Position numbers and translations under genes: made by a program. Positions 25,786 to 35,225 of a stretch of DNA of 64,000 nucleotides are shown piece after piece; position 1 is the first letter of the stretch, and each line of letters starts with the position of its first letter. Under the pieces are notes generated by a model. The model searched no databases. It was not told where the DNA came from and saw nothing but the letters and a program-made list of their open reading frames with translations. This DNA comes from Brachionus rotundiformis (Eukaryota > Rotifera > Eurotatoria > Ploima > Brachionidae). The stretch covers positions 434,001 to 498,000 of the forward strand of contig JAESIW010000210.1 of NCBI GenBank assembly GCA_016802295.1, given 5' to 3'.

Positions 25786-28422
25786 TTATTGTTTTAACAC
25801 GCTGTCTACAACTTCAAACAAACCTTTAGATATATTATTATTGCTAATAATAGTACTTAGCATTTCTTTTATTTTGGCTTGTCTTTCTGGTGTATGTATG
25901 GCAATATCGGTAAAAGCTTTAGCTATACTGCTAGATACACTAGGGTTTAGTTCGTCTACAGTTAAAATTAAATCTTTAATGTAATTATACCCTAAACCAT
26001 TTAAATTGTGTACTGCCATGGTGTTTTCAAAAATTCCGCTTACAAAATATCTAACGCTATTAGGGTTAGCAAAGCTAAAAGTACTTAGTTGAGTTAATTT
26101 TTGCCAATGGTTAATTATATCTGCAGATTTAGAAGCCGCACTTAACCTAAACCACTTATACAAAGCAGTAGCATGATTACTGTAACGGTTGTAAAAATCT
26201 GCATAAATTTCTTTGTATTCTGCAGTATCTACATACGGCTTAATAGCAACCATTGCCCCTAGTTTATTAGTAATGTTGGTGTTATTTTTATAATAATTTA
26301 ACACTATACTGTTACTGCTGGCACTTTGTTGTTTAGCTATGTAAAATAAGCAAGTATTTTTTAACGATCTTGTTGCCATTTCTTTAGCAGAAAAAACCTG
26401 TGGGTTATCTTGCAAAGTGTTAAAAATTTCTACAAAATTATTATAGTATAATTTGGTTAAAGCGTTTTCAAAGGCATCTAGCACGGTAATAATTTCGTGC
26501 AGTGGTAAATTATTGGTGTATTTGCCTTTAATTATAGAAAGTGCCGGCAATTGCAACAATATAGAAGTTAAATGCACATTACTACTATAATTGTTTAATA
26601 TATTGCTAAATACCTGTAAATCGTTTTCTAAAACTTGTTGGTTAATAGCGTTGTTGCTTTGCAGGTTGTTAACTTGGTTAATAATGCACTGCAATAGATA
26701 ATCTTGCATAGCGTTGTATTTTACTACGCCATCGGTATCGTGCGTAATTAACGTTTGCAGTTGTGGTTTAGTATAATTATAATTAATAATAACCGGAGCA
26801 CTAAACCCACGATTAATAGACAACACTGGTTCTTGCGTTATATTATTAAACACTATGCTGTTTTGTTTGGTATCTAGTATAAACAAATGTTGGTTAACAT
26901 TGGCAACACCGTTGTTATTTTGTAGATTTAACTGGTTACCGCAGGCGTTAAACAACGCTAGTTTTAACGGAATAACTAGTTCAAACGCTTGGTTGTGTTC
27001 TGGCATAATTTTAGTATGCTGAGTAAAATTAATAGTAAAAGTTTTATTAGTGGCGTTATAATTAGTTTCCACATCTACCACTGGCGTACCCGCTTGTAGG
27101 TACCAGTTTTTAAACTTAGTAAAATCTTTACCGCTGGCGGTTTCCATGGCTAAAATAAAGTCTTCGCAAGTTACTGCCATGCCGTCAAACTTTTCAAAGT
27201 AAACGTCTATCCCTTTTTTAAAGGTTTCTTTACCTATTATGGTTTCTATCATTCTAATAACTTCTGCACCTTTTTCGTAAACGGTAGATGTATAAAAGTT
27301 ATTCATTTCTATGTAACTAGTTGGCCTAATAGGATGAGATAACGAACCTCTGTCTTCGGCAAATTGTGCTACTTTTAAACCGTTTACATCGTTTATTCTA
27401 GTAATATCTGGGTTGTGCATATCTGCAGAAAACCTTTGGTCTCTGTATACAGTTAAGCCTTCTTTTAAAGTTAGCTGAAACCAATCTCTACAAGTTATGC
27501 GGTTGCCGGTAAAGTTATGAAAATACTCGTGCGCTACTACGGCTTCTATATTAAAATAATCGTTATCGGTTGCTATTTCTGGGTTAGCTAGCACTAGGGT
27601 GTCGTTAAAAATATTTAAACTTTTATTTTCCATGGCACCAAAGTTAAAATCGCTAACAGCTACTATAGAAAACACATCTAGTTCGTATTCTAGGTTAAAG
27701 GTGTCTTCGTCCCATTTCATAGATTTTTTTAAACTTTCCATAGCAAAATTTGCTTGGCTTAGTTTGCCTTGTTCTACGTATACGGCTAGGTCTACCTTGC
27801 GGTTGCTTTTTGTGGTAAAGGTGTCTTGCAAAACATCAAAATTACCGGCAACTAAAGCAAACAAATAGCTTGGCTTAGGTAGTAAATCTACAAAAGTTAC
27901 TTTGTGCCTGTTGTTAGGTAGCTCTAGGGTTTCTGTTTTATTACCGTTAGATAATAAATGCGGATACTTAGATTTATCTGCGTCTATAGAAACCTTCCAT
28001 ACTGCCATTACATCGGGGCGGTCTATGTACCATGTAATTTTTCTAAAGCCTTCTGGTTCGCACTGGCTACACAAACAACTATTGCTTTTATAAATACCCA
28101 TTAAGCTAGTGTTAGCAAAGGGGTCTATGTGTACTATGGTTTTAATTTCATCGGTAGATTTAACATTAAAAATAGTAAGGGTGCTATCGGTTAAGGCGTA
28201 GTTGGTGTTGTTGCTAATTACAACGCCGTTTAATTGCACTTGCATGGTTGCTAAACCACTGCCGTTTAAAACTAAATTAGTGGCGTTAGCATTTTGTTTG
28301 GTAACTTTTAAAGTGCTGGTTACTACAATTTTATCTTCTAGTATTACAAATTCTAAATTAACTTTATCTATGGTAAAGTCTGTAGGTTTGTAGTTTTTTA
28401 AATATTTAATTTCGTTTTTCAT
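25786..28422 (-). CDS. pepN: Aminopeptidase N
   Basis: M1 family zinc aminopeptidase that trims N-terminal residues from peptides in the cytoplasm. 878 residues, E. coli-type. GAMEN exopeptidase motif at 262-266; zinc site His298-Glu299-x-x-His302 (VAHEYFHNFTGNR) with Glu321 (LKEGLTV). C-terminal alpha-helical domain complete. It stands 30 bases after ftsZ, inserted between ftsZ and lpxC, a place where most alphaproteobacteria have no pepN. It may be read from the ftsZ transcript. Confidence 0.96.
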   Translation of the reverse strand: MKNEIKYLKNYKPTDFTIDKVNLEFVILEDKIVVTSTLKVTKQNANATNLVLNGSGLATMQVQLNGVVISNNTNYALTDSTLTIFNVKSTDEIKTIVHIDPFANTSLMGIYKSNSCLCSQCEPEGFRKITWYIDRPDVMAVWKVSIDADKSKYPHLLSNGNKTETLELPNNRHKVTFVDLLPKPSYLFALVAGNFDVLQDTFTTKSNRKVDLAVYVEQGKLSQANFAMESLKKSMKWDEDTFNLEYELDVFSIVAVSDFNFGAMENKSLNIFNDTLVLANPEIATDNDYFNIEAVVAHEYFHNFTGNRITCRDWFQLTLKEGLTVYRDQRFSADMHNPDITRINDVNGLKVAQFAEDRGSLSHPIRPTSYIEMNNFYTSTVYEKGAEVIRMIETIIGKETFKKGIDVYFEKFDGMAVTCEDFILAMETASGKDFTKFKNWYLQAGTPVVDVETNYNATNKTFTINFTQHTKIMPEHNQAFELVIPLKLALFNACGNQLNLQNNNGVANVNQHLFILDTKQNSIVFNNITQEPVLSINRGFSAPVIINYNYTKPQLQTLITHDTDGVVKYNAMQDYLLQCIINQVNNLQSNNAINQQVLENDLQVFSNILNNYSSNVHLTSILLQLPALSIIKGKYTNNLPLHEIITVLDAFENALTKLYYNNFVEIFNTLQDNPQVFSAKEMATRSLKNTCLFYIAKQQSASSNSIVLNYYKNNTNITNKLGAMVAIKPYVDTAEYKEIYADFYNRYSNHATALYKWFRLSAASKSADIINHWQKLTQLSTFSFANPNSVRYFVSGIFENTMAVHNLNGLGYNYIKDLILTVDELNPSVSSSIAKAFTDIAIHTPERQAKIKEMLSTIISNNNISKGLFEVVDSVLKQ

Positions 28423-28452
28423 TGCTTGTGTGCCTTATATTACAGTTTTATG

Positions 28453-29919
28453 TTACCTTTTTTTTAAAAAAGATGGTATATCAAAAATACTACCTTCTTT
28501 GTTTTTAGTTTCTGTTTGATTTTGCTTTGTGTTAGAAGTTTTTGTATTTTGGTTATCGTTAAAAACCTCGTCTTCTTCTACAAAGTTAGACTCTATAATA
28601 GAACTAAAAATATCGTTACCAGTGTTGCGTTCTCTTTGCTCTACTTGTGGGTTATTTGCAGAACTAAAATTATTTTCGGTTTGCAAATAATCTGCTTCGT
28701 CTTCTTCCTCTTCTAATCTGCGTGGGTTGTATGTATTATTAACATTACTTGCGTGCAAATCTTTTTCTGTGGGTTTACGCTCTGCATTACGCTCTAAACT
28801 ACGCTCGGTTGGTCTGCTTATATTACGCTCGGTTGCTACTCTGGTAAACGTAGATTTTGCCTCTGCGTTTATTGGTTTAGGTTTAACGCTATTGGTGTGG
28901 CGTTTATATTGGCTTTGCTCTTGATTATTGGTGTTTTCTATAAGCAAGCCTGTAGCAACTATAGATAGCATTATTCTACCATTTAGGTTTTCGCTATAAA
29001 TAGTACCAAAGTTAATAAAAGCGTTACTGTCTAGTTCGTCTTTAATATATGATATAATATCATTAATCTCGTGTAAAGTTAAATCGTTACCGCCTGTAAT
29101 ATTTACTAGTAATTTTTTTGCCCCTTTAATAGATGGATTTTCTAACAATGGGTTAACTACCGCCGCTTGCACTACATCTAAAGCACGTTGTTCGCCTTCG
29201 CCTTGTGCACTACCAATCATAGTACGCCCCATGCCTTCCATTACAGATTTAATATCGTTAAAGTCTAAATTTACTAAACCGTAAGAAACTATAAGGTCGG
29301 TTATAGATTTTACCCCTAAATACAACACGTTATCGGTTACTTTAAAGGCGTCTAAAAAGCTGGTGCGTTCGTTAATAACTTCAAATAAATTTTGGTTAGA
29401 AACCACCACCAACGAATCTACGTAATTTTCTAGCTCTTTTACGCCGGCATCGGCTATAGACATTTTTTGGGCACCTTCAAACAAAAAGGGTTTGGTTACA
29501 AAAGCTATGGTTAAAATACCCATTTCTTTAGCTATTTTTGCTACCACTTGCGAAGCCCCCGTGCCAGTACCCCCGCCCATACCTGCCGTTAAAAACAGTA
29601 AGTTGGTATCTTTTAGTAAATCTTTTATTTGGTCTATAGATTCTTCTGCCGCACTAATTCCCATTTCTGGTTTAGAACCCGCCCCTAAGCCACGTGTAAT
29701 TTTAGGACCTATTTGCACTTTAATAGGAGAAAGCGAAGAATCTAAAGACTGTACATCGGTATTAATAACTGCAAATTTTACACCGCTTAGCTCTAGGTTT
29801 ATCATATTATTTACTGCATTAGTGCCTGCCCCACCTATGCCTAGTACTGTTATTTGCGGTTTAAAGCTATCTTGCAAAGTAACGGCGCTTACTTCGTCTA
29901 TAGATGTAAATTTTTTCAT
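28453..29919 (-). CDS. ftsZ: Cell division protein FtsZ
   Basis: Tubulin-like GTPase that forms the division ring. 488 residues: GTP-binding core with VLGIGGAGTNAVNNM and the tubulin signature GGGTGTG at 115-121, then a long charged linker (about 330-478), rich in Arg, Glu and Asn. The conserved C-terminal peptide DIPSFLKKR (480-488) should bind FtsA and other anchors. Strong ribosome-binding site AGGAG 11 bases before the ATG. 27 bases after ftsA. Confidence 0.98.
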   Translation of the reverse strand: MKKFTSIDEVSAVTLQDSFKPQITVLGIGGAGTNAVNNMINLELSGVKFAVINTDVQSLDSSLSPIKVQIGPKITRGLGAGSKPEMGISAAEESIDQIKDLLKDTNLLFLTAGMGGGTGTGASQVVAKIAKEMGILTIAFVTKPFLFEGAQKMSIADAGVKELENYVDSLVVVSNQNLFEVINERTSFLDAFKVTDNVLYLGVKSITDLIVSYGLVNLDFNDIKSVMEGMGRTMIGSAQGEGEQRALDVVQAAVVNPLLENPSIKGAKKLLVNITGGNDLTLHEINDIISYIKDELDSNAFINFGTIYSENLNGRIMLSIVATGLLIENTNNQEQSQYKRHTNSVKPKPINAEAKSTFTRVATERNISRPTERSLERNAERKPTEKDLHASNVNNTYNPRRLEEEEDEADYLQTENNFSSANNPQVEQRERNTGNDIFSSIIESNFVEEDEVFNDNQNTKTSNTKQNQTETKNKEGSIFDIPSFLKKR

Positions 29920-29946
29920 TTAAAAAGGTTCTCCTAATAAACAGAT

Positions 29947-31122
29947 TTATATTAATTTGTTAATATTATAATTAAACATTTTGCTTCCTAATGTTTTTTG
30001 GCTATTAATATAATGCTTAGCCAGTGCAATACACTTTATATCTTCTATGGTAAAATTAAACTTAACGTTGCTACTTTGCAAATAATTATATACATTATTA
30101 TAAAAATAATAGTTTAATACTTTACTTAATTTTATAATATTAATGTTATTAGCTGTAACAATTATATTACTACCACTTAGTAAACTTTTGTTTAACTTAA
30201 TTAACCCTTGTATAAAAGCATTAGCCGTTGTATCTACCGCTTGTTGTAAATTAGAGTACGCAACCTGCACACCTTGTTGCTGAATTACTTTACCGGTTAA
30301 ATTAGAATCGGTGTTTCTAATATAATGAATTAACCAATCTAAATTTTGGTTGTTATTAAAGGCTTCTAACTTGCTTATACTTTTTTGCAATATGCTATTA
30401 CCACCAGAGTTTATATAATAGTACTGCTGTTTATTTTGCCCACTTATTGCCATAAAACTAGTGCTACAACCAATGTGTATGTGTACACTATTGTTTAATT
30501 TTAATAAATTTTGCATAGATAACGGTAAATGCACAATACCTAATAAGTTTAACGAAAGTACATCTACCACTGTAAGTAAATTACTAAAAAAAGTGTTTTC
30601 TACTGCAGTAATTGTTACATTAATAGCTAAGTTATTGGCGTGTATGTTTAAATATTCTTTGGTATCTATGCCATCTATAAATACATTGTTGGTTTGTACG
30701 TCTACAATACTGTATCCGCTTAAATTAGTGGCTTGATAATTTTGTAAAAAGCCTGTTAATTCAACATCTTTTTTGGTAATAGTTTTATTAGGTTTGCTGT
30801 TATAAGTGGTATTAACTATTTTGGTTAATTTAAAGTTAGATGCAAAAACCACATTGTTAATTTTAAAATTACACATTACTTCTAACTTACTTATTAGGCT
30901 TGCAATACTGCTCCATGCTTTGGCTACATCTGTTATACCATTAACGCTAAAACCATTGGCTACTACTTTAGCGGTGGCTATGTAGTTATCTTGGTTGTTT
31001 TCGTAGCTTACTACGCAACCTAGTAGGTCGTCTTCGTTTATATCTATAACCACAAACTTAAGATTATACGCACCACTGTATAAGCTTTGCAAAAGCGAGC
31101 TTTTAAACAAATTTTTTATCAT
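29947..31122 (-). CDS. ftsA: FtsA-like division protein, highly divergent
   Basis: Assigned to FtsA mainly by place (between ftsQ and ftsZ) and by faint family pattern: SVNGITDVAKAWSSIASLISKLEVM (the 1C subdomain), then LGIVHLPLSM and INSGGNSILQKSI. FtsA is an actin-fold protein that tethers FtsZ to the membrane. Here the first phosphate loop, normally DIGS/T-like, reads VVIDINEDDL (24-33), the second reads HIHIGCSTSF (214-223) without its usual acidic residue, and the adenosine motif GG is replaced (IIVTANNINI). 391 residues, close to normal. The C-terminal membrane helix is not obvious (KMFNYNINKLI). It may no longer bind ATP normally. Confidence 0.75.
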   Translation of the reverse strand: MIKNLFKSSLLQSLYSGAYNLKFVVIDINEDDLLGCVVSYENNQDNYIATAKVVANGFSVNGITDVAKAWSSIASLISKLEVMCNFKINNVVFASNFKLTKIVNTTYNSKPNKTITKKDVELTGFLQNYQATNLSGYSIVDVQTNNVFIDGIDTKEYLNIHANNLAINVTITAVENTFFSNLLTVVDVLSLNLLGIVHLPLSMQNLLKLNNSVHIHIGCSTSFMAISGQNKQQYYYINSGGNSILQKSISKLEAFNNNQNLDWLIHYIRNTDSNLTGKVIQQQGVQVAYSNLQQAVDTTANAFIQGLIKLNKSLLSGSNIIVTANNINIIKLSKVLNYYFYNNVYNYLQSSNVKFNFTIEDIKCIALAKHYINSQKTLGSKMFNYNINKLI

Positions 31123-31126
31123 AATA

Positions 31127-31876
31127 TTACCTATATAAAACCTTGTTTACCGCAGATAAATCTATATATTTAGTTACAGCATTAAAGCCGTATGCTTTTT
31201 TAAATTGCAATAATTTTGCATAAGCGTTGCTTAGATTGTTTTCTGGTAGTTTTATATAAACACCATTATGTAAGGTAATTACCCAGTTTAAACCATTAAA
31301 GGTTAATAGTTTAATTTGTTTTAGCAAATCTAAATCTTTGTACATTAAAAACCTAAGCTCCTCTATATTATTTAGTGCTTCTTGTCCTTCTTTAATAACT
31401 ATTAGTTTATCTAAAGAAAATGCTAGTTTTTTTGTAACCACTTGATTTTTGCTATCTATTATTTTATATGTATTGTTATTGTTTAACCATACAAAGTAAG
31501 GGTTTTGCTCTAGTATAGAAATGGTAATTTTACCATTTAAATTTTTATGCACGCTGGCGTTTCTAACCCAACCTCTACTTAGTACTTCTTGTTTTAAATC
31601 GTTAACCGGAATATCTACAATAGGTTTACCAATTAATGGGGTTAAATCTTTTTGTAAATTTTGCTTAGCCACGGCAGAAGCCCCAACAATTTGTATTTGC
31701 TTAACCGTAACTGTATTTAAAAAACCCACTATTTTTACCACAAATAAAGTAACTACAAATATAAAAACTATGCTAAAAAAAGCTAGCAGGCTTTTAGTTG
31801 CAGAAATTTTACCTAACGAAAACTTAAAGCTAGGCTTGGTAAAATTTTTTTTATTATTTTTGTGTTTTTTACGCAT
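31127..31876 (-). CDS. ftsQ: Cell division protein FtsQ
   Basis: Bitopic membrane protein linking the divisome through FtsB/FtsL. 249 residues: basic N-terminus (MRKKHKNNKK), one transmembrane helix at about 30-50, POTRA domain (VKQIQIVGASAV... to RGWVRNASVHKNL) and the beta domain (ISILEQNPYFVW...KIIDSKNQVV). Four bases before ftsA, 74 after ddl. Confidence 0.93.
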   Translation of the reverse strand: MRKKHKNNKKNFTKPSFKFSLGKISATKSLLAFFSIVFIFVVTLFVVKIVGFLNTVTVKQIQIVGASAVAKQNLQKDLTPLIGKPIVDIPVNDLKQEVLSRGWVRNASVHKNLNGKITISILEQNPYFVWLNNNNTYKIIDSKNQVVTKKLAFSLDKLIVIKEGQEALNNIEELRFLMYKDLDLLKQIKLLTFNGLNWVITLHNGVYIKLPENNLSNAYAKLLQFKKAYGFNAVTKYIDLSAVNKVLYR

Positions 31877-31950
31877 ATAAAAATTTTAAATTGGTTATAA
31901 ATATAGATATTAATATATAGTAACAAAAAACAATAAACAAAAAATTAACT

Positions 31951-32880
31951 TTACAAATTATATTTAGCAGAGGCCAATATACGCAAGCATAACTCGGCGT
32001 AATCTATACCGCATTCTTGGGCTTGTTCTGGCAGTAACGATGTTGGCGTTAAACCTGGTTGCGTGTTAATTTCTAAAAAATAAGGCACCATATTGTGGTT
32101 TACAATAAAGTCTACTCTGGCGGCACCGTTAATAGATAACACATTACACAAATTAGCACTAAAGTTTTTCATTTTTGTAATTGCTTGGCTACTAACGTGC
32201 TTAGGCGGTATTAAATGTTTAGATTGATTAGCTTTATATTTTGCATTGTAATCGTAAAAATTATTAAGCGGAATAATCTCGGTAACGCCCAGCACGTTGC
32301 CATCTAGCACGCCTACTGTACATTCGTAACCATTAATGTATTCTTCTAACATTACAAAAGGTAAATGGCTTACTTGCTTAATAGCGTGTTGTAAATCGGT
32401 GGCATTATTAATAATAAAAACATTACTGCTAGAACCATCTTGAATTGGTTTTAACACAAACGGATAATTAATTGGCAAATTATTAACGTTTAAACTACTA
32501 GGGCAAACTTTACTGTGTTTTGCCACAAACATATTGCAAGCTTTGGCTATTTCTTTGCTTATAAGTTTGTTCATTGCTACGGCAGATGTAACCACACCGC
32601 TGTAAGTATACGGAATTTGGTATAAATCTAATACTGCTTGAATGCGTCCGTCTTCGCCATTTACACCGTGCAGTGCGTTAAAAATTACAATATTAGGATT
32701 GTTATGTAAAAAATTACAAAACTGGTTAATATTGTTAGTTAATGTGTACGTTGTTACTTTTATGTTGTTTTGCTTAATAAAATTACAATTTTTTAAGGCA
32801 TTAAACACAGATGTTCCTGTAACTATAGAAACATCTTTTTCGCTAGAGGTTCCGCCCATTAAAACAACTATATCTCTCAT
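31951..32880 (-). CDS. ddl: D-alanine--D-alanine ligase
   Basis: ATP-grasp enzyme that makes the D-Ala-D-Ala dipeptide for MurF. 309 residues. Motifs: MGGTSSEKDVSIVTG at the start, LHGVNGEDGRIQ, IPYTYSGV, FVLKPIQDGSSSNV (ATP lysine) and EINTQPGLTPTSL (metal-binding Glu and Asn). 30 bases after murB. Confidence 0.96.
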   Translation of the reverse strand: MRDIVVLMGGTSSEKDVSIVTGTSVFNALKNCNFIKQNNIKVTTYTLTNNINQFCNFLHNNPNIVIFNALHGVNGEDGRIQAVLDLYQIPYTYSGVVTSAVAMNKLISKEIAKACNMFVAKHSKVCPSSLNVNNLPINYPFVLKPIQDGSSSNVFIINNATDLQHAIKQVSHLPFVMLEEYINGYECTVGVLDGNVLGVTEIIPLNNFYDYNAKYKANQSKHLIPPKHVSSQAITKMKNFSANLCNVLSINGAARVDFIVNHNMVPYFLEINTQPGLTPTSLLPEQAQECGIDYAELCLRILASAKYNL

Positions 32881-32910
32881 TTTTATGTAAACTCCTGTTA
32901 TAAATTTTTA

Positions 32911-33789
32911 TTACTGTATAATTTTTATTTCTGGTTTTAACTTTATATTAAATAGCTTGTATACCTGCTGTTGTGCTGTGGTTATTAGGGTGTAAACATC
33001 GTTAAAGCTAGCATTGTTAAAGTTAACAATAAAATTACAATGTTTTTCGCTAAATTTTGCCCCACCAACGGTAAACCCACGCAAGCCTGCTTTGTCTATT
33101 AGTTCCCAAGCTTTGTAACCTGTTGGGTTAGCAAAAGTAGACCCCCCAGTTAAAACTTTATTAGGTTGGTTTTGTAAACGCATTTGCTTAATTTCTGCCA
33201 TTTTTGTGTCTATTTGCAATTTATTACCTAAATTTATATTAATGCTGGCGGTTATAAAAATAGCAAAGTTTTTTAAAGCGTTGGCACGGTAGCTAAAACC
33301 CATTTGCTGGTTGCTAATGGTTTGCAATTGTGCATTGCGTGTAAGTATGGTAACGTCTTTAACAATATCTTTAAATTCGCTACCAAAAGCACCGGCGTTC
33401 ATTGCTATACCACCACCTATGCTTCCTGGAATACCACTTAAAAACTCTAAACCCGCAATATTGTTATTAGCTGCAAAATTAGCTAAAGTTAAGTTGCTAA
33501 CGCCTGCTTCTGCAAGTAAAGTGTTGCTATTTAACACTACAATATTATTTAAATAATTTAACTTTATAACCAACCCTTTTACTACGCCTTGGGTTATTAA
33601 AATGTTAGACCCCGCCCCAAGCACAGTAATGTTAATATCTGCAGGCAATTGGGTTAATAAATTTTGCAAATCTGCCACACTGGTTGGCATATAAAAATAC
33701 TGTGCGGTACCGCCTATTTTAAACCAACTTAAATTTTTTAAATTATAATTAACTTTTATATCAAAGTTATTAAGCCATTTCTTTGTCAT
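32911..33789 (-). CDS. murB: UDP-N-acetylenolpyruvoylglucosamine reductase
   Basis: FAD enzyme, second step of UDP-MurNAc synthesis. 292 residues: FAD-binding part with NLSWFKIGGTAQYF, VLGAGSNILIT and PGSIGGGIAMNAGAFGSE, then SYRANALKN and the catalytic-serine block GGSTFANPTGYKAW..ID. C-terminal Glu in KPEIKII. Its start overlaps the end of murC by 20 bases, indicating coupling. Confidence 0.96.
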   Translation of the reverse strand: MTKKWLNNFDIKVNYNLKNLSWFKIGGTAQYFYMPTSVADLQNLLTQLPADINITVLGAGSNILITQGVVKGLVIKLNYLNNIVVLNSNTLLAEAGVSNLTLANFAANNNIAGLEFLSGIPGSIGGGIAMNAGAFGSEFKDIVKDVTILTRNAQLQTISNQQMGFSYRANALKNFAIFITASININLGNKLQIDTKMAEIKQMRLQNQPNKVLTGGSTFANPTGYKAWELIDKAGLRGFTVGGAKFSEKHCNFIVNFNNASFNDVYTLITTAQQQVYKLFNIKLKPEIKIIQ

Positions 33790-35206
33790 TTTCTTTTAAT
33801 TGTTTTAAAGTATTTTCTGCTATAGCACTAATGCTTCCTGCCCCTAAAAACAAAGCCATTTCTACAGAGTCGTTACTAATTATACTATTTACAACATCTG
33901 GCAAATTATTAACATTATTAACGTATATAACGTGTTTGTGCCCGTATTTTTGCATGTTTTCTACTAAAGTTTCTGCATTGTAGTTAGGTATTGGGGTTTC
34001 GTTAGCACTGTAAACATCTAGCACTATTACATAATGTGCCCTACTAACGCATTTAGCAAAGCCGTTAAAGTGGTCTTTTAATCTAGAATATCTATGGGGT
34101 TGCACTACGGCTAATATTTTGCCTTTATCGTCTAAAATTTCGTTTGCCGAGTTTATAACCGCTTCAATTTCCGAAGGATGATGGCCGTAATCATCTATAA
34201 AAACTACTTTTTTATAACTACCTATTTTAGAAAACCTACGCTTTATACCTGTAAAATTAGCTAAGGCTTCTCTAATATTTTGCTCTGGCACATTTATATT
34301 ATTAGCAACGGCAAAAGCGGCACAACAGTTTAAAACGTTGTGGTGGCCGTGCATATTTAGCACTATATTTTTAAATTCTTTGTGGGTATTGTTGTAAGTG
34401 CAAATAATATCAAACAAGGTATTTTCTTTATTGTATCTAATGTTTTCTATACGGTAATCTGCCTGAGGCGAAGTACCATAAGTAATGGTTTGGTTGTTAA
34501 CAATTTTAGGCAAAACATCTTGTACGCCTTTGTCATCAGTACATAAAACCGAAAAACCCGAAAACGGAGTGTTGTGTAAAAACTTAATAAAATGATTTTT
34601 TAAATTTTCGTAATTGCCGTAGTGTTCCATGTGTTCGGCTTCTATATTAGTAACTACCGAAATTGTGGCTGGTAGATCTAAAAAAGAGCCATCGGACTCA
34701 TCGGTTTCTGCAACTAACCAATTACTTAAACCGTATCTAGAATTTTTACCCCAAGAATTTACCACACCGCCAATAATTGCTGTGGGGTCGTAACTTGCGG
34801 TTTGCAAAATATGTGCTATTAAAGATGTAGTTGTGGTTTTGCCGTGGGTTCCTGCTACGGCAATGCTCCATTTATAACGCATTAGTTCGGCTAACATTTT
34901 ACCACGTTTAAAAATTGGTAGGCCTAATTTGTTGGCGTGCTGTACTTCTGGGTTATCTGGCTTTATAGCAGAACTAACCACTACAGAATCTGCATTTACA
35001 ATATTACTAGCACTATGCCCTATAAATACTTTTACACCTAATTGTTGCAAGGCTGTAATGTTTGGGTTTTCTTTAACATCGCTACCTTGTATGGTAAAAC
35101 CCAATTGTAAAAACATGCTTGCTAGGCCGCTCATTCCTATTCCGCCTATACCAACAAAGTGTATAGTTTTTACTTTAGAAAACGGGGTGTTTAAATATTT
35201 TTCCAT
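33770..35206 (-). CDS. murC: UDP-N-acetylmuramate--L-alanine ligase
   Basis: Adds L-alanine to UDP-MurNAc. 478 residues: N-terminal FVGIGGIGMSGLA nucleotide fold, ATP loop GTHGKTTTTSLI, ETDESDGSFL, central HNVLNCCAAFAVA, and YGHHPSEI in the C-terminal domain. 19 bases after murG; overlaps murB. Confidence 0.97.
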   Translation of the reverse strand: MEKYLNTPFSKVKTIHFVGIGGIGMSGLASMFLQLGFTIQGSDVKENPNITALQQLGVKVFIGHSASNIVNADSVVVSSAIKPDNPEVQHANKLGLPIFKRGKMLAELMRYKWSIAVAGTHGKTTTTSLIAHILQTASYDPTAIIGGVVNSWGKNSRYGLSNWLVAETDESDGSFLDLPATISVVTNIEAEHMEHYGNYENLKNHFIKFLHNTPFSGFSVLCTDDKGVQDVLPKIVNNQTITYGTSPQADYRIENIRYNKENTLFDIICTYNNTHKEFKNIVLNMHGHHNVLNCCAAFAVANNINVPEQNIREALANFTGIKRRFSKIGSYKKVVFIDDYGHHPSEIEAVINSANEILDDKGKILAVVQPHRYSRLKDHFNGFAKCVSRAHYVIVLDVYSANETPIPNYNAETLVENMQKYGHKHVIYVNNVNNLPDVVNSIISNDSVEMALFLGAGSISAIAENTLKQLKENDKEMA

Positions 35207-35225
35207 ATATTTCTCTTTTATTTTT

